From Piper betle (lineage: Eukaryota > Streptophyta > Magnoliopsida > Piperales > Piperaceae), in assembly GCA_033002965.1 (NCBI GenBank), contig JAURVB010014602.1:124001-188000 (forward strand): 64,000 bases of DNA, written 5' to 3'. Numbering within the stretch: the stretch's first letter is position 1; each line of letters starts with the position of its first letter. This document shows, piece after piece, positions 24,001 to 36,600 of the stretch. The notes under the pieces were generated by a model. It searched no databases. It had not been told where the DNA came from and was given only the letters and a program-made list of their open reading frames with translations. Both the position numbers and the translations under genes were made by a program.

Positions 24001-26990
24001 ATCTGCTACATGTAGCAGGTAAAGAGGCACAATTTATACAGGAAAAGGGACTCCACTTTGTTTCATAGGCATGCACTGATGATATTTATTAAATCTTGTT
24101 GAGAATAGTGCATAAATAAACATCATTAATCTTACATACAGTTCCTCCAAGTTGGGTAGATCACCGAAATAAGAAGGTAACTGACCAGTTAGTTGGTTGT
24201 TTTCAAGATGCCTGCACGTTTTCATACATAAAATATTAGAATATTTAAGGCTCCATTTCGTTGATATGAAATTGAGGTAAAACGTATGAAATTAGCTCAG
24301 TTATAATTTACAAATAGTTAGTTGTCATGTAAATTTGAGGGTGCATATGATTTAATATTTCTCACATAAAAAAGTCCTCCTTTCCTTGTATTTTCTATAA
24401 GAAATTTTGTGGAGATGAAATTTCCACCCGTGGGTGGAAGTCTTATTTCTATGTTACCATGAAAAACTCTAAAAATAGATAACTTTTAGAGGAAATTAAT
24501 GCTTTGAATTACCATTTATATAATTCATATATTTCCCGTTTCTTTTATGATAACTAAATGGAGCCTAATAGCAAATACACTTCAAAAAGAAAACTTACAC
24601 AACAGTCAAACTCGTCATACTGCGCATATCTGGAATTGACCCAGTCAATGAATTGCCGTCTAACCAACTGAAAAATACATAAGAGTCAAGGAATGACACA
24701 GCTTAAGTACTGCTGAAGAACAAAAAAAAGATTAAGCTACTTACAGCTCTGTCAGACTTTCCATCAGCCCAATTCCAGGAGGTATATCGCCTGTGAGATT
24801 CTTTCTAGACAAGATGCTGTCACATAATTTTTCCTTGGGATTGTTAGAAATCATCCTAGGCCCTTGTGTAGAATTGTAAATTCATTTCATGTTGAGATGC
24901 CATATATATACTTAACCCAAAGGAGCATATTCTTGTATAAAGGTACATAACAGAAACTCACATCTTGGTGATCCTTGGAGGTGAAGTATTGCTGCAGTTT
25001 ATCCAATCCCAGCGAATCGGGTTACACGGATCCCCATAATCATCCCCCCAAGGACCAGAAGTGGCCATGTTTCTCAGAGCATCCAGGGCAGCAACTTTAA
25101 GAAAAAAAAACAAAAGATTACCATCCATTGGCTCACAGATTCTGTAAAGTTCCTCAAAGCAAGGTTCATCAAGTTGAAAAGATTTTTAATGGAAAGAAAA
25201 TATAAATCTGATCAGTATGAACCATTCTATAAACATATACAACTAGTAATGTACAATTTATCCATCAATTTACCATCGTTAGTGTCAGTCTTAGAAGCAA
25301 TTCGCACATATCTGCTGATCTCAAGTGCATTCACAAGTGGCCCTACTGTCGAGTCTTCTGTTTTAGAAAATGCAAAAGAGAGCACAAACTCCAATGTCAT
25401 GTTCATGCTGTTGGGTTCATAAAGACTGTAACTTCCTCCAGCATTCTCTGCAATATTCACCACAGCGGTGCTAAATCCAGGCACATAAGGTTCGGTCATT
25501 CTAAATTTCCGTGTAACATTGGGCCCCAAGTCTTCAATTTCAGCTAAATATGCAAATGCTCGAGCATTAGCAGGGAAGCCCTCAAGATTAAGCCTATATG
25601 TCAAGTTCCCTTGAGTTCCAACAACAGCAGTCTGCATTACTTTCTCTGGTGGAAACTCTCTGGTGCCTGCCCTGATGCTCCTGTTTGTGCTAATTCTTTG
25701 TGTTCCAGCAGCTTCTCCAACAAGAAAATTTGGTCGTCGATTCAAATCAGATTCCCACATCCTATCATAAGGGTCATCGGGATACCTGGAATGCAATTTG
25801 GTTACAATTTAGCCTGCATAAATTGCCAGGCATTCTAAAGCACTAATTTGATCTGATCAAACAATTTGGTTACAATTTACCTTATCGCATCTGTGGTTAA
25901 AGCTCCAAAATTTATTCTCGCAGCGACAGCAAGGTAAAAAGCATCTTCAAAGTCTGTTGCATACATTGAACCATTCAGTGGCCTTAGCTCCAGAGTCGAA
26001 ATGAAGGGAGAACCAGTCGATGCACAACAGACACAAACATCAACTTTGCTGCTGGGAGCCTTTAGGATCATCTCCTCAACATAAATCCTTGAAGCATCAC
26101 CAATTGATATGCTAGCCCATAAGGTGCTGTCCAGGTACAGCATGAATCTGGGAGATGTATCTCCTGTTTCAGTGTTCCCATACAAGAATGTAGCTCTAAC
26201 AATGTATCTTTTTCTCTGGGTTGTACTTAGAGAATAACAATATTTCTGGGTATCTGCATGGAAGTCTCTTCGGTAATTATATTGAGACTTACTCACATTA
26301 GAGCTTTTCACTTCAGCAATCTCACCATCTTTGATGAAAGAAGCATCCGATACCCATGTCAAGCCAGTGCTTGTGTCCGTGTAATTACTTGTGCCTCCAC
26401 AATCTATGCTAACAAAATCTGCATAGAAATAACTGCCTTTATACTACATGAAATATAGAATACAACTATTTGAAAGAAATGACTCCATTTCAAAGATCCA
26501 AAACAGAGCACATTTTGCATCTGGCATCAAGTGGCCCTACTTCTTATGAATCAACGTCTTGCATCACTAAATGAATAGTAGAAGATAGATTTATGGGAAG
26601 AACATACATGTGTTATTTCTAGGCTTCAGATAGCTTAACTTGTTAAAAATTTAAACCCAAATAAATAAGAGAAGTCCCGTTCAAGCAAATTGTTGGCAAC
26701 AACTATCCGGTAACATGAAAACTTTTCCCATAGTCCCCCACAAAGTTAAAACCCATATGTATATAGCCATATGTAGTCTCTTTCCTATCTCTACCTCTAC
26801 GTTTTTTATGTTTAAGGTTCGATTCTACTACAGAGCAGCTACAACTTGTGTTGGGCCAAGGAAAAAAACAAAATAACAAAAAAAGCAAAAAAAGAGAGCA
26901 GAACATACCTTCCAATTGACAAAAAGCCCAAGGAATCACCACGAAAAACAACAAGAAATAGCAGAAGAAACCCATAGATATCGCGAACAA
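21067..26990 (-). CDS. Malectin-like/LRR receptor-like Ser/Thr kinase (At1g67720-like)
   Basis: Fifteen exons join in phase to 933 residues: 26909-26990, 25881-26418, 25274-25785, 24962-25094, 24745-24816, 24599-24667, 24140-24211, 23678-23746, 23109-23275, 22786-23042, 22500-22626, 22348-22413, 22073-22259, 21862-21994 and 21067-21384. Order: signal peptide, malectin-like ectodomain opening FVSIDCGG, the [11 protein letters not shown] motif, three or four leucine-rich repeats each on its own 69-72 nt exon, a transmembrane segment ([20 protein letters not shown]), then the kinase. Kinase motifs: [24 protein letters not shown] and [11 protein letters not shown], so catalysis looks intact. Arabidopsis At1g67720 has about 929 aa. 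The ligand is unknown. ATG at 26975 is an alternative start that also opens the signal peptide. Confidence 0.95.
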
Positions 26991-27637
26991 CGAGCCTCCT
27001 GGTTACCTTACTTGTTACATATAACTCATGATTCTATGACAAATTCAACTGCAACATACTAGAAAAGATTTGAAGAAGAAGACTTCAATACTTTTCAACA
27101 CGAATAACTGTCTTCCCCGAAGAAGCCAGGATGAGTCACCACCACCAACATAGGTAGGCAGGTCCATGTCTCCGTTGGAATCTTCTTTTCAAAATGGCAT
27201 GTGGACCACCTTCAACACCCAGTGCTTTGCATTTAAGTTAATAGCAGTAAAAGCCAACCGGATAATTAACAAGCTGCAAACATGGCTTTCTTTGTCACAA
27301 AACGCACAGTATAAAACGAATATAGTCATTATGAGTTTATCTTATTCGTGCGATGGCAACTGTTAGGAACTCTGTGCATTTGGTACGACCACCTCGTTGG
27401 GATGAACACTATTAAATATATGATGCAGACGGCACGTGCAGCTCCCGATATTGAACGACCTTGAATATATAACTCAGACGAAGAACACAGGAAAGTTATA
27501 ACCGCCATTGCGAAAGGATTCTCTGGGACTTTCAATGTGCACCATTACGCGGCTTGCACCAGGTCACTGCAGTCTTCGAAATGGAAAGCAAAGCATTAAT
27601 GATTAGCGCTCATTCTCTGATCGAAAAAGAATTAGGC

Positions 27638-27967
27638 TCACGCAAGTTGTACCAAATTGACCAGGTCTCTCCTTCCAACTTTCCCATTTTTTAAGCTAAT
27701 GGGCGTGCACTGAGAACCAGGAATATCTTCTTTTTCATCACCGTCCATGAAGCTGGCTGCTCTTTTGTTGATTGCAATCAAAAACGTATTATACATTGCA
27801 CCGTCCGATATCCATGTCCCAGAAGACTCAATAAAGTTTTTACTGATACAATCCAACCGTATCTTCTCTTTATCTTTAGCTTGGAGCACCCGAAATATAA
27901 GCAAACGTTTGGAAAAGCCAATTCTTTCATATTGAAGACCAAAGCGGGCAACTTTAAGAAATTATTT
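27638..27967 (-). other. Open coding-like stretch of unknown identity
   Basis: A minus-strand frame of about 105-115 codons reads through FGLQYERIGFSKRLLIF, ESSGTWISDGAMYN and SFMDGDEKEDIPG to a stop at 27638. Its composition is protein-like rather than random, but I recognise no family, see no convincing splice partner, and the frame may be chance or an old gene fragment. Confidence 0.25.
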
Positions 27968-28295
27968 TTCCCTGGCAACTTTAATGAATCAAAAGCTCCA
28001 GGGGGTAGGCTTTCATCCCAGCTGTTGAGATAGAAACAGGCACTTAGCTTCTTTATACACCAATCAGTGGCAGCTAATTTGATGTTTAACAGTTAACACG
28101 CTTAATATTAATGACAACTGCAGAAGCAGACGTTGATCGCCCGAGAAAGACCACCAACAACCGAGGTCGGATCACGCATCCATCCAAGATGCATATGTTG
28201 ACTGTCATTTTCCGAAATAGCTGCAAAAGAACACATGATCTGACTTCCAACATTGACAATTTCAAAAAATACGTTAGGAAATGCAAATCATACAA

Positions 28296-28355
<60 letters not shown>
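28296..28355. repeat. (ATA)n microsatellite
   Basis: About 20 perfect trinucleotide units. The all-Asn and all-Ile reading frames across it are artefacts of the repeat. Confidence 0.95.
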
Positions 28356-28356
<1 letters not shown>

Positions 28357-28719
28357 GAACCGTAAAAAATCAAGAGCCAAATCTTCGAACATTTCAACTG
28401 CATGACATAAATCTACCAACGCCCATTAACCAAGATAATCATTTCCAAAAAGTACAAACTTGGCAATGTGGCTTGCTCCGAGGTATCAAAATGTTGGAAA
28501 ACAAAAAAGAGCAACTAATGCAGACTTGCATACATCCAACAGGAACGCAGATTTTAACCAAAAAGCTAAAACGTAAAAGTCTTTCTTTCAGCATCACACC
28601 TTCCGGTATTAAATAGCAGCCCCCTCTTAGGGAGGCCCCCCATATGAAGCAGTTTTCGTCTTCGTTGTTGGTTTTGTATCACATCGGTTGTAGTGGATGG
28701 TAGTGACTTATATATACGC

Positions 28720-29723
28720 CAGTGATGCATGAATCGGCGTCGCGCCGATCCGATTTCGGGGCCGACTCGGTCGGCCCCGAATCGGCTCTTGAATCGGCGG
28801 GTTTCGGCCAATTCCGACCGATTTAACTCGGAATCGGAATCGGCCGATTTAAATCGGAATCGGTTTTATTGTAAAATTACCAAAATACCCTAGGTATAAT
28901 TTTTATTAAATTATTTAAGCATGGGCAAAATAGTAATTTGGATTTAAAAACCTAAATCAAACCCTCTCCCCCGATTCCGCCGCCGCGTTCGCTCCGCCGC
29001 CCTCCGCCGCGCTTCCGCCGTCCGACCTCAGCTCCGTCCGACCACGCCACCGCCGCCCGATTCCGACCTCAGCTCCGCCCTCCGCCGCGATTCCGCCGCA
29101 GACGCTGCGACCGCCGCCCGAACTCGGCTTCCGCCGTCCGACGCTTCCGCCGCGCTTCCGCCCAATTCCGCCGCAATTCCGCCGCGATTCGGCCGTCCGA
29201 CGCTCCGCCCGACCTTCCGACCACCCCACCGCCGTCCGACGCTGCGCCCGTTCCGAACTCACCTTCCGCCGTCCGACGCTTCCGCCGCGATTCCGCCGGC
29301 CGACGGTTCGTCCGACCGGGCTGCCGACATCCTCCGACATCGCCGCCGCGAGGCTCGCCGCCGACCGGGCCGGCGGCGGCGGCGGGGGGTAGAGAGGGGA
29401 GGGTGGCATTCTCGTAATTAAAAGTTGACTCGAGTCTAACCCGAGTCAAAAATAATAATTAATTCTAAATAATTTAAAAAAAATCTTAAAAAATATTTAA
29501 AAAATATCATAAACTATAATACACAGAATAATATCAAAATAACATTAATACCCAATTTTAATATATTTATATTGTAAATTATCAAATTATTATATATGAC
29601 CGATTAAATTAATTTGGACCGATTCAACTGAACCGATTCTTGGCCGATTCAGACCGATTCCGATTCCGATTCCGATTCCATGGAAAACCGATTCCGATTC
29701 CGATTCCGATTCATGCAATCATG
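28720..29723 (+). mobile_element. Non-autonomous hAT-type element, family 2, copy 1
   Basis: The ends are CAGTGATGCATGAATCGG and the inverted CATGATTGCATGAATCGG, flanked by a perfect 8-bp duplication ATATACGC (28712-28719 and 29724-29731), which fits hAT. Subterminal regions are arrays of GGAATC/GATTCC hexamers. The interior has an AT-rich part (29405-29600) and a very GC-rich CCGCCG-type island (28970-29395). Long open frames over the island read Arg/Gly/Ala-rich low-complexity sequence and change completely between copies, so they are not taken as genes. No transposase is present. Confidence 0.85.
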
Positions 29724-29731
29724 ATATACGC

Positions 29732-30810
29732 TAATAAGAAAGCCTTATTTTTTAAAGAAAATCCTGTAATACCTATTGCGAATTTTTTTTTATTGTTTAA
29801 AGTCCCTTTTTGGGGCCCGAATGGCCTAACAGTAGTTTCGGAACTTGGGTGGGGGCACTTAAGGCATAATACCTATTACGAATGGTTTCGGAGCTTAGGT
29901 AGGGGCACCTGATGATTTGAAGAGGAGTAGAGGAGTTTGCCAGGTGGAGCTTGGGTGGGGGCACCTGATGATTTGAAGGGGAGTAGAAGAGTTTGAGGAG
30001 TAGAGGAGTTTGCCCCAAGCTCATGGGTCAATTTTATGTATTTACTACTCTGGATCCAACGTGCTGTGTGGATCTAGGGTTTAGGCCAAATTAAAGGCAA
30101 GGTAAGCTTAGTTTTTAGGACAAGTGTTTGAGAATCTTAAATAATCTAGAATATAATCCATTTTCTTTGTTTGATCAATTTAAATCATATATTATCGCAC
30201 TCAAATTGAAAATTTTTATTTACTAAAATATATCCGGTTTGGGATTTTTATTTTAGTTGTGCTATGGTTGAGAGGGTCATGGAGTACAATCATAATGCAG
30301 TTAGAATTCTTTTTCTTTTTTCTTTTTATATTGTTATTGCTTAATTAGTTTTACTTGGTCCGCCTACTCAGAGAAGATCAAATAATTGACATTACTAGAT
30401 AAAATTGGGCACAAATGTGAGGGGAAACTGTTGGCGTGATTTATTGTGAGGAAACATGAAAACTGCAGTACTTGTTGATATTTAATCCTGAAGCAGTGTT
30501 TCATTGGTTGAAAATTGCAGAGAAATGCTTGAATATGGCCTTCAATGCCTTGTTCTATGTTAAGGAACTTGAACTCACACCTTTATAATCGATAATTAAT
30601 AATAGGAATGCAGGGGAAATGCTGACACGAATACACATCACATAAATCAACAGCAACAGAGGTAGTTGGAAGGCGTTGGGGCAGGAACTAACCTGCTAAC
30701 CAGCAGTATAATGAGCTAAACAATTACACAGGAACAAAATGCTTTCATGATCAATCTCTCAACTCTGTAAAATGGTATGAAGTAGGGCAAATATACACAA
30801 GAAGTTAATG
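29732..30810. other. Spacer between the two family 2 hAT copies
   Basis: Contains a local duplication near 29835-30015: the phrase CTTGGGTGGGGGCAC and the phrase CACCTGATGATTTGAAG each occur more than once, with a repeated GGAGTAGAGGAGTTTG. A short plus-strand stretch after TTGCAG at 30517-30522 is open to TAA at 30586 but is too short to call. Confidence 0.4.
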
Positions 30811-30818
30811 GGTTGCAC

Positions 30819-31746
30819 CATGGTTGCATGAATCGGAATCGGAATCGGAATCGGTTTTCCAGAGAGTCGGAATTGGAATCGGAATCGGTCTGAATCGGCC
30901 AAGAATCGGTTCAGTTGAATCGGTCCAAATTAATTTAATCGGTCATATATAATAATTTGACAATTTATAATATAAATATATTAAAATTGGGTATTGATGT
31001 TATTTTGATATTATTCTGTGTATTATAGTTTCTGATATTTTTAAATATTTTTTAAGATTTTTTTAAAATTATTTAGAATTAATTATTATTTTTGACTCGA
31101 GTTAGACACGAGTCAACTTTTAATTACGATAATGCCACTCTTTACCCCATCGCCGCCGCCGCTGCCGCCGGCCCGGTCGGCTGCGAGTCTCGCGGCGGCG
31201 ATGTCAGAGGATGTCGACAGCCCGGTCGGACGAACAGTCAACGGCCCGCAGCCGGCGGCCAGGAGGCCCGGAGCGGCGGCGAGTCGTGGCGATTCGTGCG
31301 TCACAGCCCGATTCGGTCCGGCCACACTTCGGCGGCGACGTTGCGAGGTCGGCGGCGAGGTCGGTAGCCCGGTCGGCGGCGAGCCCGGAGTCGGAGAGCA
31401 CGGCGGAGGGCGGAAACGGGGTGGCGGCGGGTGGACGAGCGGCGGCGGCGTGGGGGGAGCGGGTTTGATTTTAGGTTTTTAAAATCCAAATTACCATTTT
31501 ACCCATGTTTAAATAATTTAATAAAAATAATACCTAGGGTATTTTAGTAATTTCATTAAAAAACCGATTCCGATTTAAATCGGCCGATTCCGATTCCGAG
31601 TTAAATCGGTCGGAATCGGCCGAACTCGGCCGATTCCGAGGCCGATTCGGGGCCGACCGAGTCGGCCCCGAAATCGGATCGGCATCGCGCCAATCCGATT
31701 TAAATCGGCCGATTCCGCACGGAACCGGCCGATTCGTGCAACAGTG
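30819..31746 (-). mobile_element. Non-autonomous hAT-type element, family 2, copy 2 (inverted)
   Basis: Ends CATGGTTGCATGAATCGG and inverted CACTGTTGCACGAATCGG, flanked by a perfect 8-bp duplication GGTTGCAC (30811-30818 and 31747-31754). The order of blocks is the reverse of copy 1: hexamer array, AT-rich part, a TGACTCGAGTTAGAC segment, GC-rich island (31140-31465), then the conserved flank next to the second hexamer array. Separate target duplications show that copies 1 and 2 inserted independently. Confidence 0.85.
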
Positions 31747-31896
31747 GGTTGCACCAAATAGAATGATATCTATATATAAAACTTGTTACAAAAGAGTGAG
31801 GGAGTATTTTGTTGACAAAGAGTGCCTAAATGCAACGTACATTGAAGCTACATGATCAATCCGTGTCATCGTCTACCAATCTGAGGATATACATAT

Positions 31897-33339
31897 CTAT
31901 TTTTCATCTAACCCAAGCTGGCAAAGTGACTGCATTTCTTGGCAGAATGCCTCCAGTTTAGCACGGTTTTGCCACATACCTTTCCCCTAGACCATGAAGA
32001 AATAATCATCAGACTTGGCAAAAGAAATGAGCACAAAAAATAGAAAAATTTGCCGTCTGTTAACGAAAGTGTAAATAGATTTTCCAACTTACAAAATACG
32101 TGGATGTTTCCTCTGTTGAGAAGTTGTTGGAGGAAATCGCAGAAATGCTTGCATGAAGTAAAGAACGTATAAGCCACACTCCTTATCATTTTTTTGTTGC
32201 ATTACCCGACAATAGAATTTAGTAGAGAATACTAATTCATATTCCACGATCATTTGTATTTTGTACAATGGAAACAGAAAAAAGGACGGTAACCTTAGGA
32301 GTGATGAGAGGGATCTTTTGATCAGCCTCTCTTTTCTATTTCTTTAACAAACTTGTAAATATCTGACACAAATCTGGAAAATAGCTAATTTGTTAGACAA
32401 CTGCTAGACCAATTTCAAGAAAGAAATGCGTGTCTAGTTCCTTTTGTTGATTGCGAGTCAAAAAAATGTCCCTCTTCAAGTAGTTATCAGGAGATTAATC
32501 ATCAGAGGAAGGAGAAATGCCCGATTTCTGGGCCAATCTCTAAGAACGCCTAGTCTTCTTGTCTACAACATATTAGCAAATCAAGGATTAGACCTCAACC
32601 TACAGTCGTTAATGGCATCTGAATTTTGAAAAACCAAATTCAGAAAAACATCTTCTCCTTCTACCTAATATCCAAAAGGCACCGGAAACATAGATCTTAA
32701 ACTAAGATCTATATAATTATAAATAATAAAATTTTAAATGGCTAGGTGTCCTCTTGACCCTAACCTTTCTCTTTTGTCCCGGCTTAAAATCGACAACGTT
32801 CAAATATTAGTGGGTAGAGTTTTTAAAAGACAAAGAACAAAAGAGAGCACAAAATTTTTACTATTAAATTCATTAATTCGCAAACTCAAGCTTAATTTGC
32901 TATAGCCATGTTAACCTAATGTACAAGTGCCAAATTTTTCTGCATCAAAATCCGTTCCATAGGCATCTTCCACAACTATTCATACTATCTCAAGTGAACC
33001 ATTCAATAATTTGCTTACTCGAAAACTTTGGAACCTTAAACCCTATGCCAAATGACAACAAAATATGGAAAAGATGTAAAACATACCCACGTATGGCATC
33101 TATCTACTACGGTAATAAGATGTAGATGATGCAACAAGACCCACCTGGGTTGACAGCAAAACCTGCTTCAACAGGCAGTGGGCTGGTATGAAAAGAGTGA
33201 GAAGAAGATGGTATGAAAAGAATCGCCACAAAATAGTGTCTTTGCAAACCTTAACAAGGTACAACCCTCCTCCTCCATCCTGCACCCCACAGAGATGATC
33301 AAAGTTCACACTTTCATAAGAGAATTGTGAACTGTTGGC
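31897..33339 (-). CDS. Exons of an unrecognised gene (partial model)
   Basis: Three minus-strand exons look real from phase and splice sites. A 90-bp exon at 33250-33339 (acceptor TTGCAG, donor GTTTGC) reads ANSSQFSYESVNFDHLCG then VQDGGGGLYLVK. A second ends at 32093 (donor GTAAGT) and reads ISAISSNNFSTEETSTYF. The last, 31897-31986, reads GKGMWQNRAKLEAFCQEM and then to a TAG stop. The last two join in phase 0. A further short exon may lie near 33143-33163. I do not recognise the protein, and the 5' exons (expected above 33340) were not found. Confidence 0.45.
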
Positions 33340-33359
33340 CTGCAAAACTACCACTGCCA

Positions 33360-33467
33360 ACCTTCTAAAAGTAGGCAGGATATTAAAGGCAAGTCAACTG
33401 ACTCAATATGCCGACCTCCTAAAAGTAGGCAGGACAGTTAACACAAGTCAACTGTCTCAACATGCCC
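33360..33467. repeat. Tandem duplication, two copies of about 54 bp
   Basis: Both units contain CTAAAAGTAGGCAGGA, CAAGTCAACTG and a CTCAA.ATGCC end, with about 85 percent agreement. It lies directly upstream (minus-strand sense) of the 33250-33339 exon. Confidence 0.75.
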
Positions 33468-34919
33468 AAAAAGTGGGAACGACCAACTCGAGGCCAGCTG
33501 AAATTTTTATGTAATTATTAGGAAAATTTTGGCATCGTGATTTTTCCCCCTCCAAAGTCATTTTTGATCAGTCCACGCAAAGTACAAGTAAATTTCACTA
33601 ACCATTCTCATAAAAAAACTCTATTTACGAGGATACAAAATAAACCTACTTATAATAAAATAATTTGATTAATAAATGTAAAAAAATCATTTAAAAAGGC
33701 CTAAAAAATTATTATAAAAAAATAAATCCATCAAGACTCACCTTCTTTTCCTCGTTAAACAAGAATTTAATTTAGGTGAGATAAAGAGGGAACGTGGTGA
33801 AGAAAGTGAAATTATTATTATGTTTATTAAACAAATTAATGAGTAAAAAATTATACACGATAAAGGTGAAAAAATGGATTCTTAATATCCTTCAACTTGA
33901 TGAAAGCAGGCTTGGTAAAGTTTATAAATAATAATTTAAATGAGATAAAGTAGGTTATTAGGTGAGGTAAAGGTGGGAGAAAAGTGAAAAAAGGCGAGTT
34001 TTTTTTTGTAAATTTTCGTCATATTTTTTTTGGGTTTTTTCCATTTTATTAATTGAGTTCTTTTGTTGTAATTGAGCTTATGAGTAAGAGCTTGAATGAG
34101 ATGAGCTAAGAACTTAGGTAGGTGAAAATAGAGAACAAAGGTTAAGAAGAGGAATTTTTATTATATTACATGGGACCTCCACTATCAATATGCATAAATA
34201 ATTTTATTTAAAGATTTTATTAAGGTATGCTTGGCTTCCGTAAAATTACACGAAAAAAACATAAAATTTTAAAGTTACAAAATTTCTTGAGTTTGAAATT
34301 TAGTTAGAAGGAATTTTAATTTTAATTAAAATGCATTTATATAAAAATTTTATAAAATCATATTTTATTATAAAAAAATTTGATATGCGTGTGGTGCCAG
34401 TGGGAATGAATATTTTATTTTATATTTTATTTTTTATTTATATTATTTTCATGCTAAACAAATAAATGGTCAATTAAAGCCCAACTTTTGTTTAAATTTT
34501 AAAACAAGCAGCACAGGATCAAACCAAACCCACAGACTAACTTGATTGGGTTGATTCCATCCGTAAGAGAGCATACCATCGTAGCCAAGCAATCGTCAAT
34601 AGTAGCATCGATGAAGGCGAAGGAATATGGTGGAGTTAAAAATCGAAGTAAAGAATGAATAGTAGGAGTGAGTACTGGCATAGAAATCTTGCAATTGACC
34701 AGTTGAAGAAGATGCACTAGTTGTCTCCGATTAACATCCTACAGAATCTAACAACTACTCACGGTTTCATACCCAGCAACTCTACCATGCATATGTACAC
34801 TCCTCGTAACATGGAGAAGATTGAGCAATTCTTACCACCCAACTGTGCCGAATCTTCAAACAAGACCCCCAACCGATTCATCGTTTGTTGATTTGATCCT
34901 ATGCTTCCTTCGGCGTCAC
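33468..34919. other. Intergenic, AT-rich, no gene seen
   Basis: Low-complexity AT-rich DNA with many stops. The minus-strand frame at 34499-34717 has no recognised homology. The 3' UTR of the ARO gene is at the right end. Confidence 0.55.
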
Positions 34920-36600
34920 TTACATTTGCCTGTGAAAAGGAAACAACCCAGATCGAAAGGCCTCAAGATTTCGAATAGCAGGCAAAAGCAAGTCCTTCAA
35001 CCATGGGTGGTGCTGCAGCAATGGCGCCCTCCATGCCCACTCCAGCTCCTTCAACGCCCCTGCCAGCTCCAGAGCTTTGCTGTTGGGTACATTGAACGCC
35101 AACCAACAGACAGTAACAAGTCCGTGGACCTGAGCAGTTCCCCCCGATCTTACCAGCCTCATCAGTGGCGTCACCCCGTTGAACTCGATGATCGTCTTCG
35201 AGTGTTCCGCCCGGTTGTAGTTGTTGATAGATACGAACTTGGCGAGGGCAATGGCGGCCTCCACCGCCACTTTGAGCTCCCTGTGTGACAGCCCCTCCAC
35301 AAGAATCTTCACTACCCTCGTCTCCCTCGCCGGGAATGCCTGCGCTAACGACCCAATCGACCGAACTGCATGAGACCGGAGCTCCATGTCACCCGCAACC
35401 CCTCCGGCGACGGCGAGCAGCTGGTCGACCACCATCTTCGCCGCCGGCGAGCTGGTCTTGAATGCAATCCTCCTGAACTCGGCGTCTTTCTCCGCCGCGG
35501 CGCAGATCTCCGACAACGCCATCATGCAATTGAACCGGAGCTTGCCCGTCTCCTTCTCCACGAGCCCGGCGAGGCAAGGGAGGCCCTTGACGTCCACGAT
35601 TCGTCTACTGTTCAATACGTTTCCATCCATCGATAGCTTCCACAGAGCCTCGGCAAATTTGATTTTGAGTTCTTGCCTATGTTGTGTGACGGCGGCGGCA
35701 GGGGTGGAGGAGAGGACGGCGACCAGGAGGCGTACGGCGTTCTCCTGGCCAAAAGCCTCCCGGGTTTCGCAGTCGAGCGCAGCCATGTTCGACACCAGCG
35801 CCGCCACCTGCGCCTGGACCTTGGCCGAGGCGGAGACGGACAACACGCCGACGACGACGGGGACGGAGTCGGCGATGGCGCGGACGCGGTCGGGGGTGGT
35901 GGCGAGGTGCGTGAGAACAGTGGCCGCCGCAATTTGCGCCGCCGGCGACGCTGACTCCTTCAACAACCGGAGCAGTGGCGGCACCCCGCCCTCGTCGACG
36001 ATCGCCTTCCGGTAGGGCTCCTCGCCGGCGGCGAGGATGGCGAGCGACGCCGCCGCATCCGCGCGTTCGGCGGCTGCGGGGGACATCTGGACGACGGCGA
36101 TAAGGGACCAGACCCAACCCAAAATCGGGTCGCCGCTGGCAATGGGCGGTAGGGTTAGGAGGTCGACGGCGGCGGCGTTGCCGGCGAAGAGAGAGAAGAG
36201 CCACCGGAGGTCCCCAGCCGTGGCGTCAAGGAGGTCTAGGGTTTTATGGAAGTCGGCGAGGGAGGTGATAGTGACGAGGCGGCGGAGGATGCCGGAGTGG
36301 CGGCAGCGGTGGGCGAGGGCCAGTGCACGGTCCAGGCGCTTGGTGGCCTCGGCGGCGATGCGTCGGACGGGGCGGTCGTAGGAGGCGGAGGAGGGGGAGG
36401 AAGAAGGGGACGAGGGAGCGGAGCTTGTTGGAAAGGTCGGCAGCGTGGTCGGAGAGGTGGGAGCATTCGACTTTGAAAGAGTGGGCAGAGCGAGCGGCGT
36501 CGCGGAGGCTGTCGCAGATGGCGATGGGCAAGGCGAGAAACTCCCCCATCGTCCTCTCCTCCTCCACCGCCGCCCCTGTTGTCTTCTTCTTGACCGCCAT
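34920..36600 (-). CDS. Armadillo-repeat-only (ARO) protein, with one frameshift
   Basis: A single GC-rich exon. The N-terminus (MAVKKKTTGAAVEEERTMGE, then SFKVECSHLSDHAADLSNKL) is in one frame as far as LVPFFLP. Family-typical sequence then resumes in another frame with YDRPVRRIAAEATKRLDRAL and runs through GDPILGWVWSLIAVVQM and several armadillo repeats (IVDEGGVPPLLRLLKES, GSLAQAFPARETRVVK, AEHSKTIIEFNGVTPLM) to a stop at 34920. The locus is 1681 nt, one more than a multiple of three; dropping one G from the G5 run at 36393-36397 restores a 559-residue protein. ARO proteins act in polarised tip growth of pollen and root hairs through Rho GTPase signalling. ARO4 is the closest member I recall. 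The frameshift may be an assembly error. Confidence 0.85.

Larger units (their letters stand above)
27001..28711. other. Intergenic region upstream of the receptor kinase
   Basis: Contains the receptor kinase promoter at its left end, one unexplained minus-strand open stretch (listed separately) and an ATA microsatellite at 28296-28355. No recognised gene. Confidence 0.5.

Noticed and set aside
28111..28616. Poly-Ile, poly-Asn and similar proteins
   Set aside because: Produced by the (ATA)n microsatellite in different frames.
28957..29449. Arg/Gly-rich frames in hAT copy 1, and the matching frames at 31092-31489
   Set aside because: Low-complexity CCG/GGC repeats translated; the frames are not conserved between the copies.
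30517..30588. Short open stretch after an AG acceptor (MAFNALFYVKELEL)
   Set aside because: Only about 22 codons, no partner exon and no family.
35386..36015. 209-residue plus-strand frame and other long frames opposite ARO
   Set aside because: Shadows of the GC-rich ARO coding exon on the other strand.
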